Shown: positions 9,001 through 16,896 of the stretch, piece after piece
Layout: each line of letters begins with the position of its first letter
Position numbering within the stretch: the stretch's first letter is position 1
Origin: Corynebacterium sp.
GTDB taxonomy: Bacteria; Actinomycetota; Actinomycetes; Mycobacteriales; Mycobacteriaceae
Assembly (NCBI RefSeq): GCF_022712195.1
Contig: NZ_JALAGY010000062.1
Location: forward strand, 1 to 49,343
Length of the DNA stretch: 49,343 bases
Direction of reading: 5' to 3'
Translations under genes and position numbers: made by a program
The notes under the pieces: model-generated
Told to the model about the DNA's origin: nothing
Database searches by the model: none
The model's input: the letters and a program-made list of their open reading frames with translations, nothing else

Positions 9001-11073
9001 GTGCTGTGAACCGAAGCCGGAGAAGACCCAGACCGCGCCCTCGCGCTCGGGACTGTCCGCGACGCAGATGCCCGCGCCCTTTCTGCCCTCGGCCAGCCGG
9101 GTCAGTCCGGCGACCGCCTCGTCGGTGTCGTGGGCCACGACCACACCGCGGGACCGGCCGTGGTTTCGGTTGCCCTGGACCACGGCGGTGCCGGCGAGCA
9201 CGGCCTGACCGGACTTCCCCGCCTTCCCGTCCAGCCACGTCGCCAGGTCGGCGGCGGCGGTCCGGCGGCGTGACGGCAGCAGCCCGGAGACCGGGAGCAG
9301 ACGCGGCAGGGGACGCTCGTCGCCGTCCTCACCGGTGGCTTCCTGGACGCCTGCCCAGTCGAAGGCGTCCGGCAGGGACGGGGCGGGTTCCCCGGCCGGT
9401 GCCGCACCCTCCGGCGCGACAAGGACGACGTGGGCGTTGGTGCCGCCGAAACCGAAGCCTGAGACACCGGCGACAGGGGCGCCGGAGTACTCCGGCCATT
9501 CCCGCGGGTCCTCGACGACCTCGAGGTGCTCGCGGTCGAAGTCGATGTAGGGGTTCGGCCCGGTGAAGTTCACCGTGGGCGGGAGCACACCGTGACGCAT
9601 CGCCGAGACCACCTTGATCACACCGGCGACACCGGCGGCGGCCTCGGTGTGCCCGAAGTTCGTCTTCGCCGAACCGAGCAGCAGCGGTGAGGCCACGTCG
9701 CGGCCGGCGCCGAGCACCTGGCCCAGCGCCCCGGCCTCGATCGGGTCGCCGAGGATGGTGCCGGTGCCGTGCGCCTCGACGTAGTCCACCTGCGACGGGT
9801 CGACGTCGGCGTCGGCGTAGGCGGCCTCGAGGACGGCGGCCTGGGCCTCCGGGTTCGGGGCGGTGAGCCCGTTGGACCGCCCGTCCTGGTTCACCGCCGA
9901 ACCGGCGATGACGGCGAGCACGTCGTCGCCGTCCTGTCTGGCGTCCGAGAGCCGTTTGAGCACGACCACGCCTGCGCCGTCGGAGCGGACGATGCCGTCG
10001 GCGTCCTCGGAGAACGCGCGGATCCCGCCGGTGGGGCTCAGCACGCCCAGTTCGGAGAAGGCGACCGTGGCGAAGGGGCTGGCCAGCAGGTTCACACCAC
10101 CGGCGACAGCCACCGAGGAGTCGCCGTCGCGCAGGGCGCGCACCGCCTGGTGGATCGCCACCAGGGACGACGAGCAGGCGGTGTCCAGGGCCACGGAGGG
10201 GCCGCGGAAGTCGAAGGCGTAGGAGATGCGGTTGGCGACGATCGAGCTGGAGTTGCCGGTGAGGGCGTACGGGTGCGCCTCAGCCGGGTCGGCGCCGATG
10301 AGCATGCCGTAGTCGTTGTTCGAGGTGCCCATGAACACCCCCACGTCCGTGCCACGCAGCCGGTTGGCCGGGATGGCGGCGTTCTCCAGCGCCTCCCAGG
10401 TCAACGACAGCAGGATCCGCTGCTGCGGGTCCATGTTCGCGGCCTCGACCGGCGACAGCCCGAAGAACTCCGCGTCGAAGGAGGCGATGTCCTCGATGTA
10501 GCCGCCGGTGAGGTAGGCCTCCGCCATGCGGCGGGACATCTCCGGGTCGTCGGAGTACTCGCTCCAGCGGCCCTCGGGGAGCTCGCCGACACCGCTGCGC
10601 CCCTGCTCGAACATGCGCCACATCGCGTCGACGTCGTCGGCGCCCGGGTAACGGCCGGCCATGCCGACCACGGCGATCTGACGGTCCTCCGGGCTCAGCC
10701 CGGCCCCCTGTCCCCCGCCCTGCCGCTGTGCGCCGCCGCCGGACACCCGCGGACGGCGGGTCCCGCCGGCGAGCACGAACCCGGCGAGTCCGGCGATGGT
10801 GTTGTACTCGTAGGCCACCGTCGCGTCGAGGGGGACACCGGTGAGGCGCTCGAGTTCCCCGGAGAGCACCACCACGTCTCGACTGGACAGCCCGAACTCC
10901 TCCATCGGCCGGTCGTCGGTGATGTCGTCGGCGGCCAGGCCGGTGGTGGCCTGCACCCAGTCACGCAGCCAGGCGCGCATGCCGGCGGCCGTGGTCGGTG
11001 AGGCGGCCCGGGGGTTCGCGTTCCCGGGAGTTCCAGACGATCCAGACGATTCAGACATATCGGAGTAGTTCAT
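6007..11073 (-). CDS. pks13: Polyketide synthase Pks13, mycolate condensase
   Basis: This 1688-residue type I PKS has domain order ACP-KS-AT-ACP-TE. The N-terminal ACP has Ser64 in EFGLSSRD, the unusual form found in Pks13. The ketosynthase has Cys300 (DTACSSSL), EAHGTGTILGDP and NFGHTEAAAG. The acyltransferase has Ser769 in GQSMGE, the second ACP Ser1236 in LGLDSL, and the thioesterase Ser1486 in GWSFGG with a late His in AGDHLAV. FadD32 loads the meromycoloyl chain on the first ACP, the carboxylated alpha-chain enters through the AT, and the KS makes the 3-keto mycolate that the TE passes to trehalose. ATG 11073 is weakly supported (AAGG directly before it); an in-frame ATG at 11058 is possible. 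Ala/Gly/Pro linkers flank the second ACP. Confidence 0.97.
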   Translation of the reverse strand: MNYSDMSESSGSSGTPGNANPRAASPTTAAGMRAWLRDWVQATTGLAADDITDDRPMEEFGLSSRDVVVLSGELERLTGVPLDATVAYEYNTIAGLAGFVLAGGTRRPRVSGGGAQRQGGGQGAGLSPEDRQIAVVGMAGRYPGADDVDAMWRMFEQGRSGVGELPEGRWSEYSDDPEMSRRMAEAYLTGGYIEDIASFDAEFFGLSPVEAANMDPQQRILLSLTWEALENAAIPANRLRGTDVGVFMGTSNNDYGMLIGADPAEAHPYALTGNSSSIVANRISYAFDFRGPSVALDTACSSSLVAIHQAVRALRDGDSSVAVAGGVNLLASPFATVAFSELGVLSPTGGIRAFSEDADGIVRSDGAGVVVLKRLSDARQDGDDVLAVIAGSAVNQDGRSNGLTAPNPEAQAAVLEAAYADADVDPSQVDYVEAHGTGTILGDPIEAGALGQVLGAGRDVASPLLLGSAKTNFGHTEAAAGVAGVIKVVSAMRHGVLPPTVNFTGPNPYIDFDREHLEVVEDPREWPEYSGAPVAGVSGFGFGGTNAHVVLVAPEGAAPAGEPAPSLPDAFDWAGVQEATGEDGDERPLPRLLPVSGLLPSRRRTAAADLATWLDGKAGKSGQAVLAGTAVVQGNRNHGRSRGVVVAHDTDEAVAGLTRLAEGRKGAGICVADSPEREGAVWVFSGFGSQHRKMGKELYSLSPLFAARLDEIDVVVQREAGYSVVGMILDDAQNFGTETAQVGITAIQIALADLMTGLGLRPAAVVGQSMGEIAGAYAAGGLSMEDAMTVACHRARLMGEGETLLSEDKQGAMAVVELGVEDLVEFQKEHPEFAAVEPAVYAAPGMTTVGGPARPVADLVEHLEGEGKFARMLKVKGAGHTSMLDPILGELHAEISGITPRPLHTPVYSSVDRGVVYHPGDVVHDADYFLRCTRYSVWLSDATGRLFDEGFRTFVEFSPNPVALMPMMNTAFVHDAGESSLMYLLKRKEPSVDTLLATVGELYVRGADVDFRRLNASDGRPARPGRAVAGVPGVHWNLQRYWTAARPGGGSVRGVPGRRVALPDGRTAFAVAAAEVPSVDAVAEAAARAVVPDAVLAAVETYGTLPTDGEVTTLVTRTLGGLSVHVYAVHGNDGGDASHLAGEAFAASPTTGTAAAASRAVQEARGGQDTGNPAHPTTPSSGRNALPSVDTDAERWSPDSGESVADRLRNIVSESMGYDIDDLPGELPLIDLGLDSLMGMRIKNRVEYDFALPPLNVQALRDGSVDEVIALVEQMVHEKNSGESAAGTGTQAAESGSTGPTAAVPAERDGDAGGNTEGNGKADGVGVAPRDASERMVFGTWASLTGAAPAGVTSTLPQIDRETAAAVAARLSERSGAEITPEQVSAAETLEPLANLVRDVFETAVDGNIRVLRARPEGSESPAVFLFHPAGGSSVVYEPLTRRLPADVPVYGVERLEGSLDERAGAYVADITELAGGRPVVLGGWSFGGALAFEVAHRLEKSGEVTVGHLELLDLVRPANPAPDTTEEMHARWDRYSAFAKKTYGIDMPVPHDLLDSQGEEALIGMMTMFLQNTDASSHGLAAGVLEHQRASFVDTRILNTLDFERWAEVTAPVTLYKSEGMHEGAIELEPSFADIPADGGWDGVVDDLELVQLAGDHLAVPDEPAIGIVGARITEHLRDISERNRVR

Positions 11074-11115
11074 CCTTATTCATGACGGACAGAGGAGGGG
11101 TGACCGGAACGGGCA

Positions 11116-11197
11116 CGACGGCCACCATCAATGTGACATCGACGGTGGCCGTCGCCACGCTACAAGGGGCTGGTCCGCAGAGGACCACAGACGCCCC
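11116..11197. promoter_or_regulatory. Two stem-loops in the fadD32-pks13 spacer
   Basis: The 135-bp gap between fadD32 and pks13 holds two inverted repeats. CGACGGCCACC (11116-11126) pairs perfectly with GGTGGCCGTCG (11144-11154) around a 17-nt loop. TGGTCC (11171-11176) pairs with GGACCA (11182-11187), with outer GGGGC/GCCCC arms at 11166-11170 and 11193-11197. No T-tract follows, so they look more like a processing or attenuation site that sets the FadD32:Pks13 ratio than a full terminator. The role is inference. Confidence 0.45.
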
Positions 11198-11208
11198 ACT
11201 GTAGTCGA

Positions 11209-13101
11209 CTACCGGTTGAAGCGGCCGTCGAGATAGGCCTTGGCGCAGACCCGGCGGGCGATCTTGTTGGCGGAGGAGCGCGGGATCGTGCCCTCGTCGA
11301 CGATGCGGATGTCGGCGGGTTGGACACCGTGGGTGGAGGTGACGGCCGAGCGGATCGCCGAGACGGCCGCGGCGTCGCCGTCGGCGGAGGCCTCCGGGTC
11401 GCGCTCGGCGACGATGACCAGCTGCTCGGAGCCTGAGTCACCGCCGGCGGCGTCCTTGATCAGGTCGCCGTTGACGGCGAAGGCGGCGAGGACGCCGGGC
11501 AGGACGTGGCCGCCGGCGGCGTCGGCGGCCGTGGCCTCGATGTCCTGCGGGTAGTGGTTGCGGCCCGCGACGACCACGAGGTCCTTGATCCGGCCGGTGA
11601 TGTAGAGCTGCCCGTCGACCACCACGGCGAGGTCGCCGGTGCGCAGCCAGTCGTCCTCCGGGGCGCCCTCGGCGGCGGAGTTCTCCGCGAGACGCCTGTC
11701 GGCGGGCAGGGAGTTGCGGAAGGTCTCGGCGGTGTCGTCCTCGCGGTCGAGGTAGCCGGCGGCGATGTTCCCGCCGTGGAGCCAGACCTCGCCGACAGTG
11801 CCCTCAGGCACCTCCTCACCGGTCGACGGGTCGACGATCGGCATGAACAGCGACGGGCCGGGCTCGCCGACGCTCATGATCGGCACGGCGTTCTCCGCGT
11901 CGGCGTCGACCTCCACGGCCAGGCCCTCCGCCAGCTTCTCGCGGTCGAAGACGCGCAGCTTCGGCCGGTCCTCGGTCTGCGGGGTCGTGACGAAGACCGT
12001 CGCCTCGGCCAGGCCGTACGACGGCCGCATCGTGGAACGGCGGAAGCCGAAGGGGCCGAAGACGTCACAGAACCGGTCGACGGACTGCAGGCTGACCGCC
12101 TCCGCACCGTTGATGATGCCCTCGACGTGGCTGAGGTCGACGTCGGCCAGGTCCTCGCGCTTCGCCGGGTCGGCGTACCGGGAGGCGAGCTCCAGCGCGA
12201 AGTTCGGCACACCGGAGTACACGTTCAGTCCGTCCCCGCGGTCGGCGAGCTGGCCGATCCAGCGGCCCGGGTCCTGGATGAAGTCACGCGGGGCCATGAT
12301 GTCCTGCGGGATCCCCAGGATCAGCACGAAGGACGACAGGATGATGCCCATGTCGTGGTGGAAGGGCAGCCAGTTCACCAGGCGCATCGGCATCTGCAGC
12401 TGACCGGCCTGGAACACCTGCAGCACATTGGTCACGATGCTGCGGTGGGTGAGCACCACACCGGCGGGGGTGCGGGTGGATCCGGAGGTGTACTGGAGGA
12501 ACGCCGGGTCACCGGAGTTCGGCGCCAGCTCCGGGTTCTCCATCATCGCCATCATCGGGTTCTGCCATTCCTCGGCCAGCGAGTCCGGCAGGGCGTCCAC
12601 CGTGAGCACACGGGGACGCTCCGACGAGGGGAGGGAGGAGAAGTGGCTGCGGACGTGCCCGGCGGAGGTCTTGTTCGTCAGCACGACAGTGGGCGTGGAC
12701 GACCCCAGCACCGCCGACAGGTGGTCGGCGTGGCCCGGCTCGGTGGGGTCGTACAGCGGCACCGGGACGGTGCCGGCGTAGAGGGCACCCATGAAACCGA
12801 AGAGGTACTCGGGGCTGTTGTTGGCGAGGATCGCCACCCGGTCGCCGCGCTCGGTGACCTGCTGGAGCCGGACACACACCGCCTTGATGCGGGTGTTCAC
12901 CTCGGCGCGGGTCCAGGTGACGGTCTCCCCCGCGGCCCCGCCGCTGAAATCGTGGAAGGTGATCAGCGGGGTGTCCACCGCCCCCTCCATCTGGGCCATC
13001 GTGTACAGCATCTCGCACATGGCGGAGAGCGAGAGCTGGTCCGGGATCGCGATCTCGCCCTTCTCGTCGTAGAACTGTGCCATCGCGGCGCTGATGTCCA
13101 T
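11209..13101 (-). CDS. fadD32: Long-chain fatty-acid AMP ligase FadD32
   Basis: This 630-residue ANL-superfamily enzyme has the P-loop-like motif YTSGSTRTPAGVVLTHRS from Tyr204. The region WLPFHHDMGI lies about 60 residues later and SYGLAEATVF near residue 365, followed by WLRTGDLAVV and GRIKDLVVVAGRNHYPQDIE in the C-terminal lid. The Arg in place of the usual second Gly of the Thr-Gly-Thr-Pro core and the FHHDMG box are typical of fatty acyl-AMP ligases. It makes meromycoloyl-AMP and transfers the chain to the N-terminal ACP of Pks13. The start is supported by AGAGGGA about 7 nt before the ATG. It lies directly upstream of pks13, the order conserved across Corynebacteriales. Confidence 0.95.
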   Translation of the reverse strand: MDISAAMAQFYDEKGEIAIPDQLSLSAMCEMLYTMAQMEGAVDTPLITFHDFSGGAAGETVTWTRAEVNTRIKAVCVRLQQVTERGDRVAILANNSPEYLFGFMGALYAGTVPVPLYDPTEPGHADHLSAVLGSSTPTVVLTNKTSAGHVRSHFSSLPSSERPRVLTVDALPDSLAEEWQNPMMAMMENPELAPNSGDPAFLQYTSGSTRTPAGVVLTHRSIVTNVLQVFQAGQLQMPMRLVNWLPFHHDMGIILSSFVLILGIPQDIMAPRDFIQDPGRWIGQLADRGDGLNVYSGVPNFALELASRYADPAKREDLADVDLSHVEGIINGAEAVSLQSVDRFCDVFGPFGFRRSTMRPSYGLAEATVFVTTPQTEDRPKLRVFDREKLAEGLAVEVDADAENAVPIMSVGEPGPSLFMPIVDPSTGEEVPEGTVGEVWLHGGNIAAGYLDREDDTAETFRNSLPADRRLAENSAAEGAPEDDWLRTGDLAVVVDGQLYITGRIKDLVVVAGRNHYPQDIEATAADAAGGHVLPGVLAAFAVNGDLIKDAAGGDSGSEQLVIVAERDPEASADGDAAAVSAIRSAVTSTHGVQPADIRIVDEGTIPRSSANKIARRVCAKAYLDGRFNR

Positions 13102-13156
13102 CAGATATCCCTCTTAACTGTCTGCGTGAGTGTTCGTCGTGTTGCTTTTGTGAAAA

Positions 13157-13173
13157 GAACTCTCATGAACTCT
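13157..13173. promoter_or_regulatory. Direct repeat GAACTCT with 10-bp period upstream of fadD32
   Basis: GAACTCT occurs at 13157-13163 and again at 13167-13173, one helical turn apart, in the 99-bp gap between the cutinase gene and fadD32. The surrounding DNA (13135-13175) is AT-rich for this genome. This is the expected promoter zone of fadD32-pks13-accD4, and tandem half-sites at 10-bp spacing fit a response-regulator type operator. No known box is matched, so the call is tentative. Confidence 0.3.
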
Positions 13174-13200
13174 ATCGTCTCGACCACCGCCGTGCGGGGA

Positions 13201-14154
13201 TTACCGGCCTTCGGCGATGATGTCGCGCACCCAGTTGTTGATCCACTCCGGGACGGTGCCGCCACCGACGACGGTCCCGTTGCTGGAGTACTGCGCGTGC
13301 ACCTTGTTGGCGTCGATGAGGTCGTTGGCCCGCTGGACGGCGTTGCCGATGTCCCGCGGCGCACTGCACACCAGGTCAGCCGGGGCACAGAACTGCAGGG
13401 TGCTGTCCTGCAGGGCGCCGAAGTCCTGGGGGCGGGGGCCACGCATGGACGCGCCCGGCACGATCGGGGCGACCAGCGGCCCGACGGAGCTCAACGCGAT
13501 CTCCGCGCCGATGCCGGTGACGTCCGGGCTTCCCACGAGCTCACCCTTGCCGTCCTCACGACGCCCGTCGGCGATCAGGGCGACACCGGCGACCGCGTCC
13601 GCCGGCACGGTGGAGTCCCCGTTGCCGATGGCGGTGGCGAGGTCACCGGTGAGCACCGCACCCTGGCTGAAACCGACGAGGATCATGCGGGTCGCCGGGC
13701 AGGCCTCGTGCACGGAGGTCATCTCCGCCTCCAGCCGGGCGTAGCCCTGGTTGCGCGAGTCGTCGTAGGACATCTCACGAAGGGCCTGGATGTTGCGGAA
13801 CTGCGCGGCGTAGGGCAGCGTCCAGCTCTTCAGCTGCCCCCCGTCGACCCCGTCGCCGAACTCCTCCTGCAACGGTCGGGTCACGTTGAGCAGCAGTGAG
13901 TGCGGGCGCGAGGAGGGGTGGATCGGGTCGTCGTCCTCGGTGGACTCCCACGTGCCGGGAGCCGCGAAGAGCTGGTAGTCCGGGCAGCTCGCCGGCTGCT
14001 CCGGGTCGGTGGTCCGGGTCGGCCCCGGGCCGGGCCCCGGGCCGGGCCCCGGACCTGCGGAGTCATCGGGACCGCGGTTGACCCACTGGCCGATGCCGAT
14101 GACCAGGACGACGGCGAGGACGAGGGCCGCCACGACGGTGAGGAACTTTCTCAT
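13201..14154 (-). CDS. Cutinase-family serine esterase, Culp6/Rv3802c type
   Basis: This 317-residue exported alpha/beta-hydrolase starts with an uncleaved-looking signal anchor (residues 1-24) and a (Gly-Pro)n spacer at about 33-45. The cutinase domain has the nucleophile Ser163 in GFSQGA, a catalytic Asp in CAPADLVCSAP and a His in KVHAQY; flanking cysteines suggest disulfides. Rv3802c is an essential envelope phospholipase/thioesterase always found beside fadD32 and pks13, and its loss disturbs mycolate composition. The position here, 99 bp before fadD32, gives the same order. Start ATG 14154 is set by the Arg/Lys-led signal. The upstream region carries TTCAG-type repeats (14201-14234) that may bring the gene under two-component control. 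Confidence 0.9.
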   Translation of the reverse strand: MRKFLTVVAALVLAVVLVIGIGQWVNRGPDDSAGPGPGPGPGPGPTRTTDPEQPASCPDYQLFAAPGTWESTEDDDPIHPSSRPHSLLLNVTRPLQEEFGDGVDGGQLKSWTLPYAAQFRNIQALREMSYDDSRNQGYARLEAEMTSVHEACPATRMILVGFSQGAVLTGDLATAIGNGDSTVPADAVAGVALIADGRREDGKGELVGSPDVTGIGAEIALSSVGPLVAPIVPGASMRGPRPQDFGALQDSTLQFCAPADLVCSAPRDIGNAVQRANDLIDANKVHAQYSSNGTVVGGGTVPEWINNWVRDIIAEGR

Positions 14155-14200
14155 GGCCAGTCAGAGTACCCGGTTTTCCTGGCAGAGATCTGTCAGCCTC

Positions 14201-14234
14201 CGGCCAGAACCGGCCTGAACCGGCCTGAACCGGC
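14201..14234 (-). promoter_or_regulatory. Tandem 10-bp repeats carrying TTCAG half-sites before the cutinase gene
   Basis: On the plus strand this is CGGCCAGAAC followed by two copies of CGGCCTGAAC and CGGC; read along the gene (minus strand) it is two exact units GTTCAGGCCG and one GTTCTGGCCG, with exactly 10-bp period. The block lies 47-80 bp upstream of the cutinase start. The same TTCAG word at 10-11 bp spacing precedes the response regulator at 30096 and the PepSY gene at 32174, in the same orientation relative to the gene. It is a candidate OmpR-family operator. Confidence 0.45.
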
Positions 14235-14295
14235 AGGGGCAGGAGCACGGACAGGCGCAGGGGATCCCGGGAGCTCCACATGCAGACACAGACCT

Positions 14296-14329
14296 CTGCC
14301 CCGGGGTGACGTTCGTCACCCCGGGGCAG
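14296..14329. terminator. Strong hairpin terminator after the lipoprotein gene
   Basis: CTGCCCCGGGGTGA (14296-14309) pairs perfectly with TCACCCCGGGGCAG (14316-14329) around CGTTCG; the CG/CG pairs can also close to a 16-bp stem. It starts 19 bp past the stop of the lipoprotein gene on the minus strand and separates the PS1-lipoprotein operon from the cutinase-fadD32-pks13-accD4 operon. Confidence 0.8.
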
Positions 14330-14347
14330 TCGCCCACCTGCGGACGG

Positions 14348-14896
14348 TCAGCCGCAGTAGTTCTTCTCAGCGGCCTCGACGATGATCCGCTGGGCCTCCT
14401 CGGCGGGAACCTTGGTCAGTTCCTGGACCTCCAGCTGGCCGGCGATCATCGGGATCGCGAACCCGTCGCGCCTCTCCTCGTTGGCCAGGCACTGCTCACG
14501 GGCGGCGGCGATGACCTGGTCCTGGATCGCGGAATCCTCCAGGTCGATGTCCTTGTCCTTGAGCTCGGCGAGGAAGGCGTCGTCCTCGGCGGTGCGCGGT
14601 GCGACCTCCCCACCGGGCTCGTCGACCTCGTTGACCTCGCCGTCACGCGGGGTGTCACCGTCCGAACCGGAGTCCGGGGCCGGGGTCGAGGACGGCGACG
14701 AGGTCTCCGACGACGCCCCGTCCGACCCGGTCGGCGACGAGCTCACGCTGGGGACGCCGCTGGCCTGGTCGTCGCTGTCCACGGTGGAGTCGCCGCCGCA
14801 GGCAGCCAACCCGCCGGCAAGCAGCAGGGTGGCCGCCACAGAGGCGACCTTCGTCACCGTGGCGGTACGGGCGCCCCGGACTGTGCGGCCACTCAT
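14348..14896 (-). CDS. Secreted lipoprotein with DUF732-like C-terminal domain
   Basis: This 182-residue protein has a basic N-region, a hydrophobic segment and the lipobox GGLAAC, so Cys33 should be lipid-modified and hold the mature protein on the outer face of the membrane. A Ser/Asp/Gly/Pro-rich spacer follows (about 35-95). The C-terminal domain begins at AEDDAFLAELKDKDIDL and has two cysteines (AREQC and the terminal YCG) and alternating helices, the pattern of the mycobacterial DUF732 family. Its start overlaps the PS1 mycolyltransferase stop by 4 bp (ATGA), so the two are translationally coupled. A small secreted protein occupies this position in C. glutamicum as well, beside the PS1 gene. 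The function is unknown; an accessory role in mycolyl transfer is inference. Confidence 0.8.
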   Translation of the reverse strand: MSGRTVRGARTATVTKVASVAATLLLAGGLAACGGDSTVDSDDQASGVPSVSSSPTGSDGASSETSSPSSTPAPDSGSDGDTPRDGEVNEVDEPGGEVAPRTAEDDAFLAELKDKDIDLEDSAIQDQVIAAAREQCLANEERRDGFAIPMIAGQLEVQELTKVPAEEAQRIIVEAAEKNYCG

Positions 14897-16896
14897 CGCG
14901 GATCCTTCTGGACGTTGCCGTTGACTTCGCGGATCTCACCGTTCTGGAACTTCACGACCTCGCCGCCGGCGGGGATGCCCTGCTGGTCCTCGACGGGCCA
15001 GCCGAAACGTCCCTGCTCGTACTTCTCCTCGCCCCAGGCGTCGAAGATCTTGCCCTTCCTGATGATGTGGGCGCCGGTGGAGGCCGACCAGTAGATGTTG
15101 CCGTGCTCGAACTCGGTGAACGCGCCTCCCTTGATCCTGTTCTCCTCGGAGCGGGGGAAGCCCAGGCCTGAGTCGGCGGGTCCGCCGGCCTCGAGGTACT
15201 TCTCGCCGATCTTGCCCTCGATCATGCGGACCTTGCCGTCCTTGTCCCGCACGGCGACACCGTTCTGGAACTTCTGCACGGCTCCGCCGCCGGGCACCTG
15301 CTCGACCGCGGCGACCGGGTAGCCGAAGGGGCCGGTCTCCCACTTGCTGCGGCCCCAGGCGTCGACGATGTCGTTCTTCACCGCGACGGCGCCAGTCTGC
15401 GGCGTCCAGTAGACGATGCCGTTCTCGAAGCGCTGGAGGATCCCGCCGCCCTTCAGACCGGTCTGCTCCTCACCCGTCGGGTAGCCCAGCCAGCTGTCGG
15501 CGCCGCCCATCTCGGAGTAGCGCGCGCCGATGCGGCCCCAGGTGGCCCAGGCCTTGTCGGCGCCCTTCTTCCAGTAGATCCGGCCGTTGCGGAAGTCCTG
15601 GACCTTGCCGCCCTTGGCGGCGTCGTACTCGTTGGTGGTGCAGGTGCCCAGTTTCTGGCTGCGCTGACGCTTCTCGGCCTCGGCGATCTTGCCCACCGCG
15701 GCGCACTTGGCGCCCCGGTCCTCCTGGGACAGCCCGAAGGTCTGGGCGATGTAGGGCCACGCCTGGGTCATCTCGTACTGCCAGTACGGCCAGTCGTGGG
15801 TGCCGGAGCTGCGGTACTTGGCCACCACGTCGACACCGGCGCGCTTGGCGGCGTTGGCGAAGGTCTGGGTGGTCATCCGCGACATCGCCTCGAGACCGAA
15901 GGCTGCCGGGTTCGCCGGGTAGCCGGGGATGGGGCCCTGCCGGTCGTACGGACCGGCGTTACCGTTGCCGGCGGACAGGTACACGGTCATGTCCTTGAGT
16001 GCGTCCACGTGCTGCTTCGGGTCGTTCTCGTTCCACCGCTGCGAGCCGTACGGGCCCCACATCCGCTGCGCGTCGTAGCCCGCGCCGTCGTTGGTGGCGT
16101 AGTTGATCGCCTGGGGAACGCCCGGCGAGGTGGTGTCGAGGTACCCGGAGAAGGAGCCGACGAACTGGAAGAGCTCGGGGTGCCGGTGCGCCAGGTTCAC
16201 TGCGGCGGTGCCGCCCATGGAGATGCCGGTGACGGCCCGCTGCTCGGTGGTGCGCCAGCCCTCACGCAGCACGGCGGGGAGCTCCTGGGTCAGGAAGGTC
16301 TCCCACTTGTAGGTCTTGCCCTCCTCGGGCTGCTGCTCCCAGTCGGTGTAGAACGAGGAGTTGCCGCCGACGGGCATGACGACGTTGACGTTCTTGTCGG
16401 CGTAGAACTGCTGGATGTTCGTCGACAGGGTCCAGCCCGACTCGTCGTCTCGGGCGCGCAGGCCGTCCAGCGCCCACACGGACGGGAAGTCGCGGTCCGG
16501 CTGGCTGTACCAGTCGCGGGCCAGGAGGATCTGCACCAGCACCGGGCCCTCGGGCATGGAGGGGGTGTTGATGTAGACGTTCGCCCACCGGTCGGAGAGC
16601 CACTCCACCCGGTCGACGTCCACGCCGTCGGGCAGTCCGGGCAGGTCCTGCTCGGTGACGTCCTGTGCCGGACGCTCCGGGACGTTGTCCGGGTCGAGGT
16701 AGTCACCGAGGCCGCTGCCTCCCTGCGCGCCCTGGGAACCCTGGGGCCCCTGCGCGGCGGCGGGTGCCGCCAGCGGCACGGCGAGCGCCACCGACAGCGG
16801 CAGCGCGAGGACGGCGGCACCGACGCGCCGAGACGCCCGTCGGGACGGACGGCTGGCGGGGGACTTCCCGGTGCGGGTGTTCGCGGCGATTCTCAT
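14893..16896 (-). CDS. PS1-type trehalose corynomycolyltransferase with four LGFP repeats
   Basis: This 667-residue exported protein matches the size of corynebacterial PS1/MytA (about 657). A signal peptide (residues 1-48, ending APAAAQ) precedes an antigen-85/esterase D fold with the nucleophile Ser226 in GISMGG and His367 in GTHDWPYW. The C-terminus has four LGFP-type cell-wall repeats, visible as LGYPTGEE, FGYPVAAV, LGFPRSEE and FGWPVEDQ, each with an RFENG/KFQNG-like turn. It transfers mycolate between trehalose monomycolate molecules or to arabinogalactan, with the repeats anchoring it to the wall. ATG 16896 is preceded by GAAGGAAG and by a clear signal peptide; the longer open frame adds 49 residues without coding character. 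It is the first gene of a coupled pair with the lipoprotein. Confidence 0.93.
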   Translation of the reverse strand: MRIAANTRTGKSPASRPSRRASRRVGAAVLALPLSVALAVPLAAPAAAQGPQGSQGAQGGSGLGDYLDPDNVPERPAQDVTEQDLPGLPDGVDVDRVEWLSDRWANVYINTPSMPEGPVLVQILLARDWYSQPDRDFPSVWALDGLRARDDESGWTLSTNIQQFYADKNVNVVMPVGGNSSFYTDWEQQPEEGKTYKWETFLTQELPAVLREGWRTTEQRAVTGISMGGTAAVNLAHRHPELFQFVGSFSGYLDTTSPGVPQAINYATNDGAGYDAQRMWGPYGSQRWNENDPKQHVDALKDMTVYLSAGNGNAGPYDRQGPIPGYPANPAAFGLEAMSRMTTQTFANAAKRAGVDVVAKYRSSGTHDWPYWQYEMTQAWPYIAQTFGLSQEDRGAKCAAVGKIAEAEKRQRSQKLGTCTTNEYDAAKGGKVQDFRNGRIYWKKGADKAWATWGRIGARYSEMGGADSWLGYPTGEEQTGLKGGGILQRFENGIVYWTPQTGAVAVKNDIVDAWGRSKWETGPFGYPVAAVEQVPGGGAVQKFQNGVAVRDKDGKVRMIEGKIGEKYLEAGGPADSGLGFPRSEENRIKGGAFTEFEHGNIYWSASTGAHIIRKGKIFDAWGEEKYEQGRFGWPVEDQQGIPAGGEVVKFQNGEIREVNGNVQKDPR

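Noticed and set aside
7243..9009. 588-codon open frame on the plus strand inside pks13
   Set aside because: It is antisense to Pks13, has a His/Gly/Arg/Val composition typical of the complement of GC-rich codons, and shows no domain or ribosome binding site.
6007..11073. Secondary-metabolite polyketide cluster
   Set aside because: ACP-KS-AT-ACP-TE order with FadD32 and AccD4 neighbours identifies Pks13 of mycolate synthesis; there are no tailoring or other PKS genes.
11506..13899. 797-codon open frame on the plus strand across fadD32 and the cutinase gene
   Set aside because: It covers two well-supported minus-strand genes and the gap between them, and its composition is that of an antisense shadow.
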